From the NCBI GenBank assembly GCA_003551565.1, contig PUMZ01000374.1:1-42170 (forward strand): a stretch of 42,170 nt of DNA, given 5' to 3'. The number at the start of each line of letters is the position of its first letter. The stretch's first letter is position 1. The DNA is from Candidatus Brocadiaceae bacterium. GTDB taxonomy: Bacteria > Planctomycetota > Brocadiia > SM23-32. Below are positions 17,615 through 24,270 of the stretch, piece by piece. Both the position numbers and the translations under genes were made by a program. A model generated the notes under the pieces. That model searched no databases. It had not been told where the DNA came from and worked only from the letters and a program-made list of their open reading frames with translations.

Positions 17615-17629
17615 CTTATAAATGTTCAA
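17600..17629 (-). promoter_or_regulatory. Sigma-70-type promoter for cysS
   Basis: Minus strand: TTGAAC (17629-17624), 18-base spacer, TAAAAT (17605-17600). It overlaps the plus-strand promoter, so only one polymerase could bind at a time. Confidence 0.5.
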
Positions 17630-17712
17630 TCCGATCATGCGGCGACAGGTTGCATTGTGACGGAGAAGCGTGGCATAACATAAATCGAAATAAAATGTTG
17701 GGGAATTTTACT

Positions 17713-18537
17713 ATGGAACTGATGTTGAACTCCATTGCCCTCGAGCCGAACCGGTGGACGCGGGAGAAAATACCGCATTTTGCTCTCAAAAATCTGCTTG
17801 CTCCAATAAACGACGCGGGATTCGATGCGGTGGAGGTGTGGCAGAACCACCTGGCGCTTTTGGACAGCCGGGCGGTGCAGGAGTTGAAGGAGGCCGCTGA
17901 GGATTCGGGAGTCGATTTCCCTGCCGTCGGCATCTACCCTGCATTCCATCTCGACCCGCCCGGGCGCGATGAAGAACGGTCAAGGATCCTCTCCATCGCC
18001 GCCAAAGCGGCGGAGATCGGAGCGAAGGTGCTGAAAATGATGCCGGGCACAATCCCGAGTGCGGAACTGGACCCGGAGCTGAAGAGGAAAAGCGAAGTCT
18101 TTGTCTCCGAGCTCCTCGAAGCGACCGGGACATACGGTTTGACCTTCACCCTTGAAACCCACGACGGAACACTGGCGGATGATACGGACGCGCTGCAGTC
18201 GTTCATCAACTCCTTGGGGTCCGAGCGGTTGAAGGTCTGCTGGCAACCTTATGACTTCCGCCACACCGGCAAGGCGATAGCGCTCTTCGACGAGCTCTCA
18301 GAGCACATCATCCACCTCCATCTGCAGGGAAGGAAATCCGGTGAGATGGAACTGCTTGAACATGCGGATATCGACTATGCCCGCGTTTTGCAGCATATCA
18401 AAGCGACGGGCTTCGACGGGTATGCCTCGATCGAATTTGTCAGGGATTGTGTGAGCGAAAGTCCCGAATCGTTTGACCTGTCCAGAGTGCTTTCCAACGC
18501 CGCGCGTGATCGGGAGTTCGTAGAGAGCCATGTCTGA
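17713..18537 (+). CDS. Sugar phosphate isomerase/epimerase (xylose isomerase-like TIM barrel)
   Basis: About 274 residues. AP-endonuclease-2/xylose-isomerase-like TIM barrel: 'DAGFDAVEVWQNH' (early E-x-W motif), 'PAVGIYPAFHLD' , 'TFTLETHDGTLADD' (E-T-H, metal-binding Glu), 'LKVCWQPYDFRHTG' (D-x-x-H), 'HIIHLHLQGRKSGE' and 'GFDGYASIEFVRD' (late catalytic Glu). Members isomerise or epimerise sugars or inositol derivatives with a divalent metal; the substrate is unknown. Start uncertain: ATG at 17713 gives the family's usual N-terminus, with ATG 17695 and TTG 17650 in frame. Its stop overlaps the next gene's start by eight bases, so the two are translationally coupled. Confidence 0.88.
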   Translation: MELMLNSIALEPNRWTREKIPHFALKNLLAPINDAGFDAVEVWQNHLALLDSRAVQELKEAAEDSGVDFPAVGIYPAFHLDPPGRDEERSRILSIAAKAAEIGAKVLKMMPGTIPSAELDPELKRKSEVFVSELLEATGTYGLTFTLETHDGTLADDTDALQSFINSLGSERLKVCWQPYDFRHTGKAIALFDELSEHIIHLHLQGRKSGEMELLEHADIDYARVLQHIKATGFDGYASIEFVRDCVSESPESFDLSRVLSNAARDREFVESHV

Positions 18538-19309
18538 GCTAATTGCTGTTATCGGCGACATACACGCCAATAGCGAGGCCCTGGCGGTCACGCTCGAGCG
18601 AATACTGGAAATGGATCCGGCCAGTATTGTCTGTGTGGGCGATATCGTGGGATATGGGCCGGAACCCGAATGGTGCGTGGATGCCGTTAGGTCGGCGTGC
18701 GATCACGTGGTATGCGGCAATCACGAGATCGGATTGCTCTATGGGGCAAACAATTTTTCGGAGGGGGCAACGCGGTCAATCAACGCCCATCGTCAACGCC
18801 TTATGCCGGCGCCGGGGGAATGCGAGGGGGAGGGCAGCGAGCGCTGGAGTTTTTTGAAGCAGCTTCCGGCCCGCCATCATATCGACGATCTACTTTTTGT
18901 GCACGGTTCGCCGGCCAATCCGGTGTATGAATATCTCAGGGAAAAAGACGTAAAGTTGAAGGCTTACAAAAAACTGGCGCAAAATTTTGACAGTGTCGCC
19001 CGTATCGCATTCCACGGGCACACACACGTCCCCGGCATCATCACCGGCGATTACCGTTTTCTGTCGCCGCACGCCGGGCAAGAGACTTTCGCCGTCGGCC
19101 CGGGCAAAAAAGTGATCGTCAATTGCGGCAGCGTGGGCGCGCCCAGGGACGGCGATCCCAGGGCGAGCTTTGTTACCTTCGGGGACGGGAGGATAACATT
19201 CCACCGCTTGCGTTACCAATGGGAGATGACCGCCGAAAAAATCCGCCGCGACAGCTCCTGCGACCAGTCGATGGCGGCCATGTTATCCGCCGGGGTATAT
19301 ATTCACTGA
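18530..19309 (+). CDS. Metallophosphoesterase (YfcE/MJ0936-like phosphodiesterase)
   Basis: 259 residues, a calcineurin-like phosphoesterase. The five conserved blocks are in order: 'GDIHAN' (9-14), 'GDIVGYGP' near 38, 'GNHE' near 63 (the N-H of the active site), 'FVHGSP' (histidine ligand) near 124, and 'FHGHTHVPG' (G-H-T-H) near 163. These bind two metal ions and cut phosphoester bonds; substrates range from cyclic nucleotides to nucleotides and proteins and cannot be named here. Its ATG lies inside the preceding isomerase gene, an eight-base overlap that suggests coupled translation and a shared pathway. After the stop the region holds an inverted repeat (19341-19417). Confidence 0.93.
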   Translation: MSELIAVIGDIHANSEALAVTLERILEMDPASIVCVGDIVGYGPEPEWCVDAVRSACDHVVCGNHEIGLLYGANNFSEGATRSINAHRQRLMPAPGECEGEGSERWSFLKQLPARHHIDDLLFVHGSPANPVYEYLREKDVKLKAYKKLAQNFDSVARIAFHGHTHVPGIITGDYRFLSPHAGQETFAVGPGKKVIVNCGSVGAPRDGDPRASFVTFGDGRITFHRLRYQWEMTAEKIRRDSSCDQSMAAMLSAGVYIH

Positions 19310-19340
19310 ACCACGTGGGTCAGTGCTATAAACATCAATA

Positions 19341-19417
19341 GAACCACAGATGAACACAGATGTAAAAACCTTCTTTTTAGTTCATTATCTGTGTTTATCC
19401 GTGTTCATCTGTGGTTC
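19341..19417. repeat. Long near-perfect inverted repeat of the 'ATCTGTG' type
   Basis: Arms 19341-19361 (GAACCACAGATG...) and 19397-19417 (...CATCTGTGGTTC) match at 20 of 21 positions, with a 35-base loop. The right side also has a roughly 10-base period (ATCTGTGTTT, ATCCGTGTTC, ATCTGTGG). Followed by TTTTTCCC, so it may terminate the isomerase-phosphoesterase transcript. Similar repeats are known in many bacteria and give false protein predictions. Confidence 0.85.
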
Positions 19418-19508
19418 TTTTTCCCGGAATACGAGACGTGGTTCACTGAGGACTTACCCGCCGGGCGGGAGCCCGATCCGGCCGGTTGCAATGCCGCACC
19501 GGATTAGC

Positions 19509-19544
19509 GCGCTTCTTTCACGCGTTCTCGGTGGTGCAGATGTG
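19509..19544 (-). repeat. Dispersed repeat module 1, inverted copy
   Basis: Plus strand GCGCTTCTTTCACGCGTTC, then TCGGTGGTGCAGATGTG. It is the reverse complement of the module at 15840-15897 over its 3' half, and ends just outside the bioY stop. Confidence 0.8.
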
Positions 19545-19549
19545 TTGGT

Positions 19550-20170
19550 TTATGGAATATGCGGGTTAGTCCGGGGAAGCAGGGCGCATGCCAGCGACCC
19601 GGCCAGGAGCGCTTTCACGATATCCCAGAATATAAAGGGCATGACCGCAAGAGAAAACGTCCCGTGCAGTCCGGTTCCCATAAATGCGGAGAACTGCAGG
19701 GCGCCGAAAAGATAGATGACGCCGACCCCGGCGAGCATGAGCAGGGGGAGGGTCAGGGGGCGCAGCCTGCGGCGCGCGGCCATGCGTTCGGACATCAACC
19801 CGATCAGAAGGGCCGCAGGTACAAAACCGATAATGTATCCGCCCGTGACGCCCAGGAGAGCGGCGCTTCCGGCAGAAAAACCCGAAAACCAGGGCACCCC
19901 GGCATATCCCATGCCCAGGTAAAACGACATACTCAGCGCCCCGTAACCGCCGCCGAGCAATGCGCCGCACAGAAGGACGGCAAAGACCTGTCCCGTCACG
20001 GGCACGGGCGTGCCGGGCAGATGCAGCCGCAACTGGGCGGCAAGGCCGGTCAGGGCGGCGACGGCAAGGGCGAGGCCTATCCTGGACAATACCGGGAGCG
20101 AATCGCGCCGGCTGAACACTTTTGTTCTGAACATCGCATATCGATCAAGAGCATCGGTTAATACGTGCAT
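19550..20170 (-). CDS. bioY: BioY biotin transporter (ECF S component)
   Basis: 206 residues, six-helix membrane protein. The BioY landmark 'PVPVTGQVFAVLLCGALLGG' (P-V-P-x-T-x-Q/G) is near residue 57, followed by 'SMSFYLGMGYAGVPWFSG' and a later 'GGYIIGFVPAALLIG' (G-G-Y-x-x-G-F). BioY binds biotin in the membrane; with an energising ATPase/T-component (or alone in some species) it imports biotin. No bioM/bioN genes are here, so it would use a shared ECF module elsewhere or work alone. The ATG at 20170 is preceded by GAGG nine bases earlier; the TTG at 20185 is less likely. A promoter flanked by an inverted repeat lies upstream (20209-20253). Confidence 0.95.
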   Translation of the reverse strand: MHVLTDALDRYAMFRTKVFSRRDSLPVLSRIGLALAVAALTGLAAQLRLHLPGTPVPVTGQVFAVLLCGALLGGGYGALSMSFYLGMGYAGVPWFSGFSAGSAALLGVTGGYIIGFVPAALLIGLMSERMAARRRLRPLTLPLLMLAGVGVIYLFGALQFSAFMGTGLHGTFSLAVMPFIFWDIVKALLAGSLACALLPRTNPHIP

Positions 20171-20208
20171 GGCAACGGTCCTCAACGATCGGTGAATTTT
20201 TCGTTCCG

Positions 20209-20253
20209 GTCACCTTAATCATAAACGATTCCTTTGACCCTCTGCAAGGTGAC
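20209..20253 (-). promoter_or_regulatory. bioY promoter inside an inverted-repeat operator candidate
   Basis: Minus strand: -35-like TTGCAG (20247-20242), 18-base spacer, -10 TATGAT (20223-20218). Two perfect 8-base arms GTCACCTT and AAGGTGAC (20246-20253 and 20209-20216) flank this promoter, overlapping the outer edge of each element. The half-sites do not look like the BirA box (TTGTTAACC-type) or the BioR box (TTATMKATAA). Confidence 0.45.
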
Positions 20254-20317
20254 ATTGCATAATACTGGGCAGGAACGGAGCGGCGGATAGTGTCCCTGAC
20301 CCGATGCGGGTGGATTC

Positions 20318-21361
20318 ATGGCAAAGAAAAACAAAAGCTTTCCACTATCGGACGGCGTGCCGTATAAGGATCTTTACGCCGCTATAGCCGGCCTTTATGG
20401 TTCACCTGCGGCCGGTGAAGCGGGACCGTTGTGCTGGGACAGAACCGAACTGGTCAGGTTTTTCAAGAGGATCGGCAGCGTCCCGGCCGATTACAGCAGG
20501 CGTAAGGCATCGTTAAGGGTCCTCCTGGCATCGCAGGAGATGGCGAGATCATCCGGTGTGCCGGTTGCGGATGTCTATCAGCATTTATGTCTTTTTGCGG
20601 CCTCGCAGGAGCGGGGATTGTGCCTGGAACGGCCCGAATGCCCACGATGTCCGCTGTCGCATCTTTGCAAACATGCCGTGCGCACCATAACGATCAAAGA
20701 CCTGCCCCCGGGCGAGCGTCCCAGTGAACGCCTGCTTGCAAAGGGAGCCGGCAATGTACGTGATTCGGAGCTTTTGGCCGTCATTATCGGGGGAGGCAGC
20801 AGCAGGGAAAACGCGATCGACCTGGCCAGGCGTCTGGTCGCGACCTTCGGGTCCCTTCAGCGCCTTGAGCGTGCCGGCAACAGGGAACTGGAAGCAATAC
20901 CGGGCATCGGAAAGATGAAGGCGGCCCGGCTGAAGGCCGCCTTCGAGCTGGGCCGGCGCTGCCGGGCGGCCCCTCTCGGGAAGAGAGTGTCCATCAAAGG
21001 CAGCAAGCAGGTCTTCCAACACTACAGGCACAAGCTTTCGAACGTGAAAAAGGAAATGTTCCTCTCCGTCCTGCTCGATACCAGGCATCGCGTGATCTGT
21101 GAGGACGAGGTGTCCGTCGGATCGTTGAATGAAAGCATTGTCCACCCTCGGGAGGCCTTCAAACGCGCCGTGAGCGAAAGTGCGCACGCCGTACTTTTCG
21201 TCCACAACCACCCCAGCGGAGACCCCGGTCCGAGCCCGCAGGACCACCGTCTCACAGGCCGGCTGGTGGAGGCGGGGAAGCTGATCGGAATCGATGTGGT
21301 CGACCATCTTATCGTCGGCAAGGATTCCTACTACAGTTTCGCCGAGCACGGCGGGATTTGA
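20318..21361 (+). CDS. RadC-like JAB protein with an N-terminal four-cysteine domain
   Basis: 347 residues; RadC proteins are usually about 220-230. The C-terminal 225 residues are ordinary: an 'ERLLAKGAGNVRDSELLAV' start, helix-hairpin-helix 'LEAIPGIGKMKAARL' (191-205), and the JAMM motif with His296, His298 and Asp309 in 'HNHPSGDPGPSPQD'. The first 120 residues are extra. They contain Cys102, Cys108, Cys111 and Cys117 (C-x5-C-x2-C-x5-C; 'CPRCPLSHLC'), very like the C-x6-C-x2-C-x5-C iron-sulfur loop of endonuclease III/MutY, behind a helical part with 'RTELVRFFKRIG' that resembles the region before the loop in HhH-GPD proteins. RadC's biochemical role is itself unsettled. No catalytic glycosylase Lys/Asp pair is visible, so the domain is probably non-catalytic and DNA-binding (inference). 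It starts 147 bases from bioY on the other strand. Confidence 0.85.
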   Translation: MAKKNKSFPLSDGVPYKDLYAAIAGLYGSPAAGEAGPLCWDRTELVRFFKRIGSVPADYSRRKASLRVLLASQEMARSSGVPVADVYQHLCLFAASQERGLCLERPECPRCPLSHLCKHAVRTITIKDLPPGERPSERLLAKGAGNVRDSELLAVIIGGGSSRENAIDLARRLVATFGSLQRLERAGNRELEAIPGIGKMKAARLKAAFELGRRCRAAPLGKRVSIKGSKQVFQHYRHKLSNVKKEMFLSVLLDTRHRVICEDEVSVGSLNESIVHPREAFKRAVSESAHAVLFVHNHPSGDPGPSPQDHRLTGRLVEAGKLIGIDVVDHLIVGKDSYYSFAEHGGI

Positions 21362-21389
21362 CCCGGGACCGGTTCTTTCGGTCAATGAC

Positions 21390-21418
21390 TTGACCCCGTC
21401 CCAGTACCGCAATATAAT
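21390..21418 (+). promoter_or_regulatory. Strong sigma-70-type promoter for lemA-M48
   Basis: TTGACC (21390-21395), 17-base spacer, perfect TATAAT (21413-21418). Transcription would begin near 21425, leaving about 190 bases before the lemA ATG. The -35 lies just after the radC stop. Confidence 0.7.
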
Positions 21419-21470
21419 GCATAATCTGTCCATCACGTGAGTCATAAGGGAATGTCAATACTCAGGCGCT

Positions 21471-21501
21471 TAGTGTTTTCACACTAACAACAAATTGTTA
21501 G
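21471..21501 (+). other. Overlapping alternative hairpins in the lemA leader
   Basis: One stem pairs TTAGTG with CACTAA; a second pairs CTAACAA (21484-21490) with TTGTTAG (21495-21501). They share CACTAA/CTAACAA bases, so they cannot form together, as in attenuators or switches. A third stem TTTTTCAAG/CTTGAAAAA lies at 21559-21582. No downstream U-run terminator is obvious, so function is open. Confidence 0.4.
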
Positions 21502-21613
21502 GTGCGTAACATCTTTCATAACACCCTTTAGTCGTTTGTCTTTCGACGTTTATTAATTTTTTTCAAGCTTTGTCTTGAAAAAGAATTAGAACCTTCATAG
21601 GAGAAATCGCTGC

Positions 21614-22204
21614 ATGTGGCCCATAATCATAGTATTCGCTGTCATTCTTGTCGCGGTGATCCTGGTCGCCCGTATTTACAATCGGCTCGTCACGCTGCGA
21701 AATCGCTATAAAAACGCCTTCTCCCAGATCGATGTCCAGCTCAAACGCCGGTATGACCTCATCCCCAACCTGGTTGAGACGGCCAAGGGTTATATTAAAC
21801 ACGAACGCGAGACCCTTGAAGCGGTGATCCAGGCCCGCAACCAGGCCGCCGCCGCCGACGAGAAGGCCGCCGCGAATCCCGGCGATCCGCAGGCCATGAA
21901 AAAGTTAATGGGTGCGGAAGCGGGCCTTACAGGCGCGTTGGGAAAACTCTTTGCCCTTTCCGAGTCCTATCCCGACCTGAAAGCCAACCAGAACATGATG
22001 CAATTGAGCGAAGAGCTGAGCTCCACCGAAAACAAGGTGGCCTTCGCCCGTCAGGCCTATAATGATGCCGTCATGACCTATAACACCGCCAGGGAAACTT
22101 TCCCCAACAACCTCCTGGCCAACACATTCGGCTTTACGCCCGCCGAACTGTTTGAGATCGAGGCGCCGGAAGAACGCGAAGCGGTGAAAGTGTCGTTCAC
22201 CTGA
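21614..22204 (+). CDS. lemA: LemA family membrane protein
   Basis: 196 residues. A single N-terminal transmembrane helix (residues 3-20, 'IIIVFAVILVAVILVA') is followed by the LemA domain: 'IYNRLVTLRNRYKNAFSQID', 'LKRRYDLIPNLVETAKGYIKHE' region (the conserved R-x-D-L-I-P-N-L-V), then a long coiled helical hairpin with an Ala-rich insertion, ending in 'YN.ARETFPNN..A..FGF' with F-P-N-N typical of the family. LemA proteins are membrane-anchored helical bundles, commonly linked to HtpX/M48 proteases as here. GGAG nine bases before the ATG supports the start. The M48 gene starts 109 bases downstream. Confidence 0.95.
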   Translation: MWPIIIVFAVILVAVILVARIYNRLVTLRNRYKNAFSQIDVQLKRRYDLIPNLVETAKGYIKHERETLEAVIQARNQAAAADEKAAANPGDPQAMKKLMGAEAGLTGALGKLFALSESYPDLKANQNMMQLSEELSSTENKVAFARQAYNDAVMTYNTARETFPNNLLANTFGFTPAELFEIEAPEEREAVKVSFT

Positions 22205-22313
22205 AGTTGAAGGATAAAAGAAAAGGCTTTTCAGGCAACCGCGCAATTTGAGATCTGCATGGGACTTTTAACCCGCATCTCTTCCCCGGAAAGACGGGAA
22301 CAGCACACAGACC

Positions 22314-24254
22314 ATGGATTTTTTTGAACACCAGGCGGAAGCAAAAAAACGCACCCGGCTGCTGGTCCTCTACTACGCCCTGGCCGTGGCCCTCATCGTT
22401 GCGGCCGTATACCTGGTCCTGGCCGTCGGGCTGGTCCTGAATGAAGCCGCCGAGCAGGAGCCGCCCGACGTCGGCGGGCTGTGGCGGCCGGGCCTGATGC
22501 TGTGGACCGCGCTCTTTGTCGGCGGCGTGATAGGCCTTGGCACGCTGTTCAAAACAGCTTCGCTCTCCGCCGGGGGGAAATCGGTCGCCAGGATGATGGG
22601 CGGCCGGCTGGTTGCCGCGGACACCAACCAGCCCCGGGAGCGTCGCCTGCTCAACATCGTTGAAGAGATGGCCATTGCTTCCGGAGTGCCCGCCCCGCCT
22701 GTTTACGTCATCGAAGAACCGGGGATCAACGCCTTCGCGGCCGGTTTCAACCCCTCCGACGCCGTCATCGGAGTGACGCGCGGCTGCCTGGAGCAGCTCA
22801 ACCGCGATGAACTGCAAGGGGTGATCGCCCATGAATTCAGCCATATCATCAACGGCGACATGCGACTGAACATCCGCCTGATCGGGGTGCTTTTCGGCAT
22901 CCTGCTTCTTGCCGTCCTGGGCACCTGGATCATGCGTATGGGCTTATATTCCGGTCTCGGGCGCCGCCGCCCCGCACGGAGCGGCGGGAAGGGAGGCGGC
23001 GGCGCGATGGCCATGCTTGTCTTCGGACTCCTCCTGATCGCGATCGGTTACATCGGCGTGTTTTTCGGTCGGCTCATAAAAAGCGCCATATCGCGCCAGC
23101 GCGAGTTCCTCTCCGATGCCTCCGCCGTGCAATTCACGCGCAACCCGGCCGGAATCGGGGGCGCCCTGAAAAAAATCGGTGAATCCTCCTCACGTATCGA
23201 GTCCGTCCATGCCGAAGAGGCCAGCCATATGTTTTTCGCAAACAGCCTGAAAAGCTCACTCGGTGGACTCCTGGCCACCCACCCGCCCCTGGAAGAACGC
23301 ATTCGCCGCATCGATCAGGCGCTGCTCCGGGAAGGGACCGTGCGGGAAAAGCGTCCACGTCCGGAGAGCACGGCACGCCGGGCGGCGGCCTCCGTCAGCG
23401 GCTTCGGCGGCGACGCGCACGTCGCCGCCGACCCCGGACTGCTCGCCACCCGGGTCGGCACGATGGATCCCGAAAGCCTCGACCATGCCGCGCATCTCGT
23501 GCAAAGCATCCCCGAATCGCTCCGCTCCGCCGCCCACACGGTGCCCGGGGCGCGAGCCATCGTTTTCTGCCTGCTCTTCTCCCGGGAAAAAGACGCCGCC
23601 GAAAAACAAAAAATATACATTCAGGACCATCTGCAGGAACCGACCCGTAGCGCGGTTGGGAAACTCAGCCGCCCGATCCGGGAGCTCCCGGTGACCGCCC
23701 GGATGCCGCTGGTGGAACTTGCGCTTCCCGCACTGCAACAGCAGAAAAAGGATGAATACCAGAGGTTCAAAAAAACCGTGGAGTACCTTATCGCAGCGGA
23801 CAACAAGGTCAGTATCTTTGAGTTCACACTCAGCCGCAACCTGATCCGCCACCTGGAACCGGTCTTCGGCAAGCCGGAGAAAATACCTGTGTCCTACCAT
23901 TCCGTTAAGCCCCTGCGTTCCCGCTGCCTGCCTCTGCTTGCGATACTGGCCCGTTACGGCAATGAAGAGGATCCGCGGCAGGCTGCCGAGGATTTTGCAG
24001 CCGGCCTTGCACATCTGGGCGGTGATCCCGACAGGACGCCGATGCCCGAGACGGACGGCGATCCGGTGAAAACCTTCGCCGAAGCTCTCGATGTGCTGCG
24101 CCGGGCGGACGGGAAGGTCAAGAAACAGCTCCTCAACGCCTGTGTCGCCGCCGTGCTGGGCAACCGGAAGGTTACGCTCCAGGAGGCCGAGCTCCTGCGG
24201 GCCGTGGCCGACAGCCTTGACTGCCCGCTTCCTCCCCTCATGGTTTCAGCTTGA
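22314..24254 (+). CDS. M48 family (HtpX-like) membrane metalloprotease with C-terminal extension
   Basis: 646 residues, about twice HtpX. Hydrophobic helices lie at about 17-40, 61-80, 190-210 and 230-255. The zinc site is 'HEFSH' (173-177) in 'VIAHEFSHIINGDM', with Glu264 in 'RQREFLSDASAV' as third ligand; N-P-A-G and 'THPPLEERIRR' complete the M48 signature. After residue 330 there is a 310-residue, mostly helical soluble part with no recognised family and repeated Leu/Ala helices ending near the stop. The core degrades or cleaves membrane proteins, as HtpX does for envelope quality control. Partner LemA is upstream, so the pair probably acts together. The convergent gene's stop is 17 bases away. 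Confidence 0.92.
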   Translation: MDFFEHQAEAKKRTRLLVLYYALAVALIVAAVYLVLAVGLVLNEAAEQEPPDVGGLWRPGLMLWTALFVGGVIGLGTLFKTASLSAGGKSVARMMGGRLVAADTNQPRERRLLNIVEEMAIASGVPAPPVYVIEEPGINAFAAGFNPSDAVIGVTRGCLEQLNRDELQGVIAHEFSHIINGDMRLNIRLIGVLFGILLLAVLGTWIMRMGLYSGLGRRRPARSGGKGGGGAMAMLVFGLLLIAIGYIGVFFGRLIKSAISRQREFLSDASAVQFTRNPAGIGGALKKIGESSSRIESVHAEEASHMFFANSLKSSLGGLLATHPPLEERIRRIDQALLREGTVREKRPRPESTARRAAASVSGFGGDAHVAADPGLLATRVGTMDPESLDHAAHLVQSIPESLRSAAHTVPGARAIVFCLLFSREKDAAEKQKIYIQDHLQEPTRSAVGKLSRPIRELPVTARMPLVELALPALQQQKKDEYQRFKKTVEYLIAADNKVSIFEFTLSRNLIRHLEPVFGKPEKIPVSYHSVKPLRSRCLPLLAILARYGNEEDPRQAAEDFAAGLAHLGGDPDRTPMPETDGDPVKTFAEALDVLRRADGKVKKQLLNACVAAVLGNRKVTLQEAELLRAVADSLDCPLPPLMVSA

Positions 24255-24270
24255 AAGAAGCGGGCTAATG

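Larger units (their letters stand above)
21362..21613 (+). other. Leader region before lemA
   Basis: 252 bases with a consensus promoter (21390-21418) giving a leader of about 190 bases. It holds overlapping hairpins around 21470-21501 and another at 21559-21582, then GGAG (21600-21603) and the lemA ATG. No open frame of interest. Described further under the separate entries. Confidence 0.6.

Noticed and set aside
19350-19715. Plus-strand frame crossing the 'ATCTGTG' inverted repeat
   Set aside because: Its first part is a translation of the repeat and its end is antisense to bioY.
21484-21501. Possible integron attC-like site (CTAACAA...TTGTTAG)
   Set aside because: Too short, with no R''/L'' pair and no integrase or cassette; fits a hairpin in the lemA leader better.
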